Source of the DNA: Dinochytrium kinnereticum
Taxonomy: Eukaryota > Chytridiomycota > Chytridiomycetes > Chytridiales > Chytridiaceae
Direction of reading: 5' to 3'
DNA length: 15,782 nt
Assembly: GCA_027604005.1 (NCBI GenBank)
Contig: JADGJT010000464.1
Coordinates: forward strand, 1 to 15,782
Part shown: in pieces, positions 9,293-15,782 of the stretch
How positions within the stretch are numbered: position 1 is the first letter of the stretch
Layout: each line of letters begins with the position of its first letter
The notes under the pieces: generated by a model
The model's database searches: none
What the model saw: only the letters and a program-made list of their open reading frames with translations
What the model was told of the DNA's origin: nothing
Position numbers and translations under genes: made by a program

Positions 9293-11075
9293 ATGCGAGG
9301 GGATCGGCATAACACCGTCGAACCCCTCGACATTGTCCTCTTTAATGGTAACGACATTGTTGGAAACTTCATCTCAATGGTGGAGGCGAAGCATGTTGTG
9401 CCAGGGTTGAAGAGTCCGTTTGGGGCCTTGTGGACTCATGCCGGTTTGTGATGGTTTTTGTTTCTATCATTGCGAATGCTAAGCGTATGAAATAGGGATA
9501 ATTGTGGATAAGACGGTGCTGCCTTTGGAGTGTTTGGATGATGGACGACTGTACATTTATGAAAGTGTTTTCAGTGGCGAGGTTCTTGGTTACGTTTGTG
9601 AGTTTTATTCTGCCTTGGCTGAAAGCATTCATTCATTCTCATAGTTCATCCCATGTTATTCGACCTGACGCATCAAACCCATCTAATCACCCCTACAACA
9701 CAGATTCAAAAGTCCTTCCTGTCGACCACAAAGTAAAACCTTCTGGCTTCCACTTGGGCCCTCAGCTCCGCCCCTTCCTTGAAACCGTCGAAGAAGCTCC
9801 ATCCGTCGACGTAGCCATCTGCAAACTCGATCCAGCTCAACGAAAACGTCTCATGTCCGACCTGCATCTCACGCAATCCCTTGTTCTCAGCTTTTACGAA
9901 AAATACCAACGATGGGGGTACCCTCTCAACCCGCTTCCTCAATTCGCTGCCGCTTCTCCGGTGCTCTATAACACACTGGTGGGGATGAGGAATGCGGTGG
10001 ATCTGTTTATGTTTAGAGGGGGTGGGAAGGGTGAAGGGGAGAGGGGTGTTGAAGCGTCTTCGTCGTCAACGACGGATCAGAAGGTGTTTTGCTCGGAGCT
10101 GGTTGCGCTGTTGTGTAGGGATCTGGGGATCGATGACTTTGCGTCGGGTAATATCACGCCATCGGAATTCACGCCTGTGGAATTGAACGCCATGCCGTCG
10201 TTTCGGAATTGGTTTTACGTTCGGGTTAGGGATGTTAGCTTTCTGGTGCATCCTGATGGAAGAATCGTTAATCCCATTGCGTGAGTGCTGCGCTTTTGAA
10301 CAAACTTATCTTTGCCGTTTTGGTTTCTAACACTGGTTTAGTGATGAGTTCTTTGCAGCCGCATTCCCTGGCCTTCGTATCCCAAAGAGCCCTCGTTGGG
10401 TTCCCGTCGAACCCTCCCGTCTTCCTCCAGCCTCAGTAGCGGTATGCGGTCCCCCACCCGACTATTTTGTTTTTTTTGACTTTGGCCTAACTTACGACAC
10501 ATAGCCAGGTTTCGACGAAACGCAGCAGCCACTCTTTGTTTCTCGCTGTCGGTTTGGCACTAGCATGATTTTGGGCATGACGGATCTTCGTGGCATTGGC
10601 AAGTTTGCGTGGCATGGAAATAAGATCTCGGTTGAGTATGCTCATGAGATGCTTGTGAATTATGAGGGACTTGTGTGGGTTAAGGCGAGTCGAGGGGTGA
10701 CGCCTCCGAGAGCGATGCATGCGGGTTGTGATGAGAAGGGAAATGTGAGTGGGTTTTTTTTTTCTTTCAGTTTGATTTTATGTGCTTTTGACGACTTGAC
10801 TTCTTTTATGAGCTTATGCAGCTTCTCTTTTTTTTCTTTCTTCTTCGTTCTGTCAGCCTATTTTCGTTGCCCGTGCCAGAATTCTAGATGATAGTAAGAT
10901 AAAAATTGGGGTCAGAAAACCTCCCAGAGTTCTTCTCGGCGGTGCATCCCCACAATACGGAGGTGTCAAAGTTGCCGCTCATGGGAAAGAGTATCTTGTC
11001 AAAGACGATTATGAGGTGCTTGTTGAAATGGTGGAGACGGTGGACGATACGAAGCAGAAATGTTCCATCTCTTGA
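9293..11075 (+). CDS. Permuted papain-like (NlpC/P60-like) domain fused to a DM9 domain
   Basis: Six exons: 9293-9443, 9496-9597, 9704-10280, 10342-10441, 10505-10744 and 10857-11075 (TGA), giving 462 residues. 9293 is the first ATG in frame. The N-terminal ~250 residues look like a circularly permuted papain fold (YiiX/DUF830 type). LFNGNDIVGNFI is followed by WTHAGIIV with candidate catalytic His49, and much later by VFCSELVALL with candidate Cys214 and Glu216, then NITPSEFTP. His before Cys is the permuted order. A Gly/Ser-rich insert lies just before the Cys. Residues about 320-455 match a DM9 (DUF3421) domain: LRGIGKFAWHGNKISVEYAHE, WVKASRGVTPPRAMHAG, GNPIFVARAR and YLVKDDYEVLVE. DM9 proteins in animals bind mannose-type glycans. 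No signal peptide or membrane helix is seen. The domain calls are by eye; the substrate (peptide, lipid or amide) is unknown. A cell-wall or surface-directed hydrolase is only a guess. Confidence 0.8.
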
Positions 11076-11169
11076 GCTATTTTCGTTTCGTTATGCACTC
11101 TTCAGCATTACCTTTTGTTTTCTTTTGTAGGGCATTCTTTTCAGCCATGCATGTAAATCGTACTTGTTT

Positions 11170-11175
11170 AATAAA
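11170..11175 (+). terminator. Poly(A) signal of the DM9 fusion gene
   Basis: AATAAA about 95 nt past the stop codon. Confidence 0.5.
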
Positions 11176-11334
11176 CACACCGCTAATTACAAGTAATAAT
11201 CTTGGTTCACTTGAAAAACTTGACACCAGATTCATAAAATAATAAATGTTGTCTCAAAAAACGGGTGAAGGGAGTATGAAGAAACGAGCGTCACCAACAA
11301 ACAAGTGACCCGCCTCGAAAGAGACTTCACATTG

Positions 11335-12200
11335 ATGAGCCCTGAAGATTGTTCCAAAATACCTGTCTTAACCTACCCAGTAACAACTTCAAACCATCTC
11401 ACCTATCAGCTCTACATTCTGCCCGACAACACTGGCTTCCTCCTCCATTTCCCCCCATACTTCAGCCCTCCACAAACCCAACGATTCAACCTCTCTTAAC
11501 CTCTCTCAACCCCTCGGTGGAATCCCTCCCAACTCACCTACACAAAACCCTACAAACCACAATCCCATGGTCCCAAACCCCCATTAAGCTCTTTGGCAAA
11601 TCCATCCTTCAACCCCGCCTGACCTCCTGGATGGCCCAAGATCCTTCGATAACCTACACCTACTCAAACGCCATTCAATCCGCTTCATCGTTTCCGGATC
11701 ACCTGCAGCTACTTTGTGCGAGCTTGCAGGAGGTCTTGCGGGTTACAGTTAATAGCTGTCTGAGGAACCTGTATCGAGATGGAAAGGATAACATGGGGCT
11801 TCATTCGGATGGGGAGGTTGAGTTGGGGGGTGAGCCTGTGATCGCGTCCGTGTCCTTAGGAGCTCAGCGGAGGTTTGCGGTGAAAAAAGCTGGTATGGGT
11901 AGACCTCGACTTGTTGCTCAGCCTTTTTTGGTGGAAGATTATAGAATGGAATTCAAAGAGGTGAACGGATTGAATATGCGGTGGGGGGAAATAAAAGAGG
12001 TCAAAGGATTGGAGATGCGGGACACAAGGGAGGTAAAGGCTCGGAACGATGGCGTGGAGATTTTAATAAAGAATGGCTCTGTTGTTGTGATGAGGGGAAG
12101 GATGCAGGAGTTTTAGAAGCATGCTGTTACAGAGAATGCAAAGTGTTTTGGGCCTAGGATCAATCTTGCTTTTAGGCTGATCCGAAATGTGTTAAAATAG
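11335..12200 (+). pseudogene. AlkB-family 2OG-Fe(II) dioxygenase, probably disrupted
   Basis: The central part is plainly AlkB-like (ALKBH2/3 style, DNA or RNA dealkylation): IPWSQTPIKLFGKS, PRLTSW, YTYSNA, then LRNLYRDGKDNMGLHSDGEV with the iron-binding H.D pair, and PVIASVSLGAQRRFAV. Two defects stand out. First, the N-terminal piece from ATG 11335 (with FLLHFPPYFSPPQTQRF, typical of the family's start) is in a different frame from the domain that follows. Only an intron at 11380-11465 (GTAACA...TTCAG), which would remove that typical piece, joins the frames. Second, a TAG at 12114-12116 cuts the domain. The same frame continues for 27 codons with KHAVTENAKC and GPRINLAFR, the expected last iron ligand His and 2OG-binding Arg, to a second TAG at 12198-12200. 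The protein up to the first TAG would lack both and should be inactive. Sequencing error, readthrough or RNA editing cannot be excluded. Confidence 0.65.
11955..12020 (+). repeat. Two-copy 39-bp period repeat inside the AlkB gene
   Basis: A 27-nt block at 11955-11981 recurs at 11994-12020 with 4 differences, offset by 39 nt, so in frame. It gives KEVNGLNMR and KEVKGLEMR in the protein. It lies in a long insert between the RRF strand and the C-terminal VVVMRG strand. Confidence 0.75.
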
Positions 12201-12233
12201 CCACAGCAGAATATGAGTTTGAGGTCTTTCATC

Positions 12234-12239
12234 TTTATT
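12234..12239 (-). terminator. Candidate poly(A) signal of the minus-strand membrane protein gene
   Basis: AATAAA on the minus strand, 150 nt past that gene's stop. A plus-strand AATAAA at 12269-12274 may serve the AlkB gene, so the two convergent 3' UTRs would overlap. Confidence 0.35.
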
Positions 12240-12388
12240 TCCAAAATGAAGCGTTTGAGGATTCAGACAATAAACGAAACTGTGCCATGAAAGTATGAGG
12301 GAAACAACTATCGTATGAGCGGGAAAACATCCAACAGGTTTAAAGGAAACTCATTTGCTGGTGAAATAAAGAAACATCCTTCCCCGAA

Positions 12389-13083
12389 TCACTCTAATCC
12401 TTCTTGGGCTTCTCCGAGGAATGCTCCTCCATTGTAAAAAAGCTGAAAAAGCGCCGACGCGACTATCAGGATGATGAACGGGAATCCAACCTTGATGATG
12501 AGCCAAGCTAGGTCGTCATCCGTCATTGTATCCTTCCAGCGAACAAATTGGACGAGAGGCCACCACCAACCTGTGATTTTTAAAGTTCCAGCCGGAGGAG
12601 GCTCAATGGATGACAGAGTGTCTGGGCTTGAGATCTGTGATTTTTACGGTTTTAAAGATCAGTTGGTGCAAAAGAGGATGGCTGACTTACCCTGAATATA
12701 AAAGAGCCGTCCTTTGGAATGACGTCGCTGAGAGCAAAGGTATCCTTGAACTCTCCAACATCCTCCTTCTCTCACAAACCCCTCACTTTTGCGGCACCTA
12801 CGAGCTTCAAATCGACCTCAGCTTCAACATCCTTCCCACTCCGGTTGATAACAAGTAAAATTCCTTCATTGCCTTCCAGCTCTCCAACCCAAGTATCAAT
12901 ACCTCCCTAATAGTATCGATAGAGGCCGGTTAACTGCACATGGATGAGGACGACACCGGGCATTCCAGCGATGCCATCAAGGTAGTATTCCAGATTTCGC
13001 TTATATGCCAGCAAGAGTGAGTGAGCTACAAGGCGGCCTGCCGGGGCTGCTGAGAAAGGAGTAGTGGGTTGAAGCGACGACAT
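12389..13083 (-). CDS. Unrecognised single-pass membrane protein; 5' half uncertain or damaged
   Basis: The last exon is clear: 12634-12389 (TGA), 81 residues. It has a Trp-rich stretch (TGWWWPLVQFVRW), an acidic TDDD, then a strong hydrophobic helix beginning LAWLIIKVGFPFIIL and a short polar tail. A good intron (12690-12635, GTAAGT to CACAG) joins it in frame to an upstream exon ending at 12691. That exon reads GGIDTWVGELEGNEGILL and LVINRSGKDVEAEVDLKLVG, a beta-rich pattern, and then meets an in-frame TGA at 12774-12772. The piece beyond, starting from ATG 13083, is in the same frame but separated by a TAG at 12909-12907. A 54-nt intron (GTGTCG...GGGAG, with TTAAC as branch) could remove the TAG. 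I see no good intron for the TGA. So the gene either has very short introns I cannot resolve or carries nonsense mutations. Family not recognised. Topology with the N-terminal domain in the lumen is a guess. Confidence 0.5.
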
Positions 13084-13159
13084 CAGGACGGTGATTTCTT
13101 GACAACAAAAAGTAAAATATCTTTTATCCAACAAAAACCAACAGCAGCAACAGTACTCC
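13084..13159. promoter_or_regulatory. 76-bp divergent promoter
   Basis: Only 76 bp lie between the ATG of the minus-strand membrane protein and the ATG of the CRN gene. The stretch is A/T-rich with AAAATATCTTTTA (TATA-like, nearly palindromic) near its middle and a CAACAGCAGCAACAG run next to the CRN start. If both starts are right, the genes share one core promoter. Confidence 0.4.
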
Positions 13160-14827
13160 ATGTCGTCTCCTCCTTCTCCTCTCGTTTGGTTCCAGCTCTT
13201 GGACTCTGCCACTGGGGAGCCGTACAAGGGAACTAGTGCCGATTATGTTTCTCTTCCTCCTGGCTCTGTCGTTGCTCAGTTTCGGAAGTCTGTCTATCTC
13301 GAGAACTCGCCCATTCTCATTGGCATCACTTCCTCTCAACTACTCGTCTACAAGAACAAAGTTGCCTTCGACAATAGAAATGCTGCCATCGATGACGAAA
13401 AGGAAGAGCCTCTGAAGTCTTCTCGCCTAATGGATGGCCTTGGAGCGTCGAAGAAGGAAGCCGTCGTTGTCGTTGTCCCGCCATACCAGACCCAAGCTTC
13501 ATCCTTCCCATTCTGCCAAGTCCCATTCTTCAACAGCATTGGCGACGTCATTGAAAGTGATGGATGGATCTCGTTTGGACAAAAGATTCCTTCCACCTCT
13601 TTGAAAGATCTGTACATACGCGAAAGCTATCGAACGATAGCATCAAGTATCAACCCGGGCAAAAACAAAGCAATCATCACTGGTACCCCAGGCATTGGCA
13701 AGTCGCTCTTCCTCGTTTACCTCTTGTGGAAATTGGTCAAGGAAGGCAAGCGTGTTCTCTTCATATATCACCCATTCAACATCTACTATGATGGGAAAGG
13801 TGGTGTCTTCGAGTTTTTCGGCCGTCCTTTGCTTATGGAAACCGGTCGTTCCTTTTGGAACGATACGCTCTGGTGTTTGTTTGATATTGAAGGCCAAAAT
13901 GACGACCGTCTCAGAAAACTCCCATATGGATGGTGTACGTTCATTCTGTCGACCTCCCCACGACGAAGAGGAGCGAGAGATTTCCAAAAACCACCTGACC
14001 CTCAAGTTTTTTACATGCCACTGTGGACTGAAACGGAATTGGAAACCATTGCACCCTGCTTTCCTGCTGCTATCGACTGGCATAACCGTTTCGAAATCCT
14101 CGGTGGAATCCCTCGATACGTATTGGAAGATACGGTCGACCATCCTAGGGCACTACTCGAAGCAGCATGCAAACAATGCGACGTCAAGGAGATAATCAAG
14201 CTTATCCCAGTAAGCACAGAAACGTCCGAGGCTGTGCATTTTCTTGTTCATATCACGTCTGCATCACCATTCACCGAGGCATCGGTATGCTACGCTTCTG
14301 GAGTAGCCTTTGATGTCATTGTTCGAATCAAAGGAAACGAGGTCAAATACGAGATGATGGAATTTTTGATCTTGTGCGAGGGAAATCCCTTAACTGCTGC
14401 TTTGTGCAGATACATTTTCGAGGTGTATGCCATTGAATTGCTGGAGAATGGTGGAACTTTCAAGTGCCGAGAGTTGGTACACGGGATTAAAAGAATCAAA
14501 CACAGTGAAACAGCACTGGACATTCCTTCGTCGATCAAAACAGTTGTGGATAGAGTTCTACCCAACCAAACCCGCAATCAGTTACATGTTCCGAAAACGA
14601 CGAACTACGCAGCAATCGATGCCTGGATTCCTGGACTTGGCGCATTTCAAATGACAGTCGGAAAGGAGCATGATATCAAAGCTGGTGCTAGAGATGATTT
14701 AGCAATGCTGGGACAGGGAGCAAACAAACTCTATTGGCTACTCCTTCCTGATGACTACGACTCGTTCACCAAGAAAAGCCCTGAAGATATTGACCAGTAT
14801 GCTGTGAATATTCCTTACCCAGAATAA
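13160..14827 (+). CDS. Crinkler (CRN/RHS-type) protein: Ubl header, P-loop ATPase, nuclease-like C-terminus
   Basis: One uninterrupted 555-codon frame with no intron. Residues 1-107 resemble the ubiquitin-like CRN header, ending in AVVVVVPP like the LVVVP end of known headers. Residues about 165-345 are a P-loop ATPase: Walker A GTPGIGKS (175-182), Walker B-like WCLFDIEG (Asp242, Glu244), sensor-like FILSTSPR (261-268) and a GGIPRYVLE lid element. The C-terminus has IFEVYAIELLENGG (Glu421), AAIDAWIPGLGAFQMTV (Asp487, Gln497), KLYWLLLPDDYDSF and IDQYAVNIP. This order fits the PD-(D/E)XK nuclease of RHS/CRN proteins, where Q.T replaces E.K. CRN proteins are known as secreted or nuclear effectors or as parts of selfish and conflict systems; some chytrid and oomycete copies damage DNA. 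No signal peptide is seen here. The role, whether toward hosts, rivals or self, is unknown. The lack of introns sets it apart from its neighbours. Confidence 0.85.
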   Translation: MSSPPSPLVWFQLLDSATGEPYKGTSADYVSLPPGSVVAQFRKSVYLENSPILIGITSSQLLVYKNKVAFDNRNAAIDDEKEEPLKSSRLMDGLGASKKEAVVVVVPPYQTQASSFPFCQVPFFNSIGDVIESDGWISFGQKIPSTSLKDLYIRESYRTIASSINPGKNKAIITGTPGIGKSLFLVYLLWKLVKEGKRVLFIYHPFNIYYDGKGGVFEFFGRPLLMETGRSFWNDTLWCLFDIEGQNDDRLRKLPYGWCTFILSTSPRRRGARDFQKPPDPQVFYMPLWTETELETIAPCFPAAIDWHNRFEILGGIPRYVLEDTVDHPRALLEAACKQCDVKEIIKLIPVSTETSEAVHFLVHITSASPFTEASVCYASGVAFDVIVRIKGNEVKYEMMEFLILCEGNPLTAALCRYIFEVYAIELLENGGTFKCRELVHGIKRIKHSETALDIPSSIKTVVDRVLPNQTRNQLHVPKTTNYAAIDAWIPGLGAFQMTVGKEHDIKAGARDDLAMLGQGANKLYWLLLPDDYDSFTKKSPEDIDQYAVNIPYPE

Positions 14828-14828
14828 A
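14823..14828 (+). terminator. Poly(A) signal overlapping the CRN stop codon
   Basis: The stop TAA (14825-14827) lies inside an AATAAA hexamer, so the 3' UTR may be very short. Confidence 0.4.
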
Positions 14829-15051
14829 AGAATGTGCCATGCATTCATTTGTTTTATATTCAAATTCACGATACTATTAGAAAAAATCATATCAATGAGG
14901 TATGTACGGGTTGGATTATCCGAATACGATAAAATTTAAAAGTATCCACCTTTTGAAGGTGTTCTTAAGCAAATTGATTATACGAAAGTCTCGAACTGCT
15001 CCAGACCTTCAGAAGCGTCTTGTGATATCCTTAGAAACGTTGTCACAATTG

Positions 15052-15069
15052 ATTAATGGCATTAATGGC
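15052..15069 (+). repeat. 9-bp tandem repeat, two copies
   Basis: ATTAATGGC occurs twice in a row, followed by a partial third copy (ATTA). Confidence 0.8.
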
Positions 15070-15193
15070 ATTATCAACGGGGCGTTATCAATGTTTGTGA
15101 TTCTGCTAGAAAAACTCGAAGGCATAAGCAACAACAAGCAGATGAATCCGTAAGAACTGCTAAACTGAAAGCCGCAATGCGGCCGCCGACAAA

Positions 15194-15221
15194 CTTCTAT
15201 AAATCCGCTTCTACAAATCCT
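15194..15221 (+). repeat. 14-bp tandem repeat, two copies
   Basis: CTTCTATAAATCCG is followed directly by CTTCTACAAATCCT, 12 of 14 bases alike. Confidence 0.75.
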
Positions 15222-15782
15222 TACCGGCCCCCCAAAAAGCAACAAGAAACAATAAAAGGGTTCCGCGATGTTATATATTTCTAAGGAATCAAAAGGCTCT
15301 GAAAACCTAAAAGTTCTGAAGTTCAACAGAGAACAGAGAAAATGAGGCCATGTTTGCGCCGGAGTTTGAGAGTTCCGCATATCATCACTATTATTTGATA
15401 TCTAAGCGAAGTACGCAATGGATTCTCTGGAACATGAAGAGGCTTGGTACAATAAGACGGTGGTGAACAAAACATGAGGCAGTCAATTCGTGAGTAAAGT
15501 AGCATTTATATCTGATATTTAATAATCCTCAGACACATTGATCTGAAAATGACAGGAAGCGTAACGGGAGTTTAAGTTTTATAATTCTTAAAGAAAAGCC
15601 GTATTTCGCTTGAAAAGTAACGAGGCATTTGAAAAATAACAGAGTTATGAGGTCATATTATCACTTTTCTTGCGAAGTTTCATAGCAAGTTAAAAAGGAG
15701 TTTCGGCAGACCGTGGTATCAACAGTCGGACGCAATAAGTACCTTTGAACGCAATAAAAGATTTATTCAAGGTTGATATTCA

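Larger units (their letters stand above)
14828..15782. other. AT-rich tail without a convincing gene
   Basis: The last 955 bp are clearly richer in A and T than the rest. Frames of 83 codons (14902-15153, plus), 123 codons (15009-15380, minus) and a 72-codon stretch without an early ATG (15066-15284, plus) are open. None resembles a known family and they overlap one another. It may be decayed repeat or transposon DNA, or plain intergenic sequence. Small direct repeats occur at 15052-15069 and 15194-15221. No terminal inverted repeats were found. Confidence 0.5.

Noticed and set aside
11335..12200. TAG as a sense codon (altered nuclear code)
   Set aside because: The other genes end in TAA or TGA, so TAG use is untested, but only a few TAGs in suspect genes support it. 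Nonsense mutation is simpler.
13643..14195. Two 166-codon frames inside the CRN gene
   Set aside because: They overlap the P-loop ATPase coding frame and carry no motif.
15009..15380. 123-codon minus-strand frame in the AT-rich tail
   Set aside because: Cys/Phe-rich, overlaps plus frames, no recognisable domain.

Overview
The window is nuclear DNA from a fungus. Evidence: every conserved gene except one is broken by short GT-AG introns (50-112 nt in ordinary genes, up to 356 nt in the ribosomal protein genes), AATAAA-like signals follow several stops, and the two ribosomal proteins, the gamma-glutamyltransferase and the NRAMP carrier are of eukaryotic/fungal form. A Crinkler-type (CRN) gene is most familiar from chytrids, some Mucoromycota and oomycetes, so an early-diverging, chytrid-like fungus is my best guess. 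That is inference; nothing here fixes the species.

Layout. Positions 1-527 (minus) hold the 5' end of an F-box-like gene that runs off the window. Then come two ribosomal protein genes in tandem on the minus strand: RPL36 (878-1585, 3 exons) and RPL7 (2375-3882, 4 exons with an 11-nt first exon). RPL7 intron 2 carries a box C/D snoRNA whose guide matches the 25S/28S rRNA segment around yeast G805. A 292-bp divergent promoter with long T tracts separates RPL7 from a gamma-glutamyltransferase (4175-6353, 8 exons). A tandem series on the plus strand follows: an NRAMP divalent-metal carrier (6756-8907, 6 exons), a permuted papain-like/NlpC-P60-like domain fused to a DM9 lectin-like domain (9293-11075, 6 exons), and an AlkB-family dioxygenase gene that looks broken (11335-12200).

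The right end differs. A small minus-strand gene for a single-pass membrane protein (12389-13083) has a clear 3' half but in-frame stops further 5'. It shares a 76-bp divergent promoter with a 555-codon intronless CRN-type gene (13160-14827): ubiquitin-like header, P-loop ATPase, and a C-terminal PD-(D/E)XK-type nuclease candidate. From 14828 to the end the sequence is AT-rich with no convincing gene.

The genes do not form a pathway; this is an ordinary eukaryotic neighbourhood. The most interesting items are the papain-like/DM9 fusion, the CRN ATPase-nuclease next to decaying genes, the intronic snoRNA, and the TAG codon that sits exactly where AlkB proteins keep a tryptophan. All exon borders were read by eye from splice motifs, phase and family conservation, and were not checked against transcripts.
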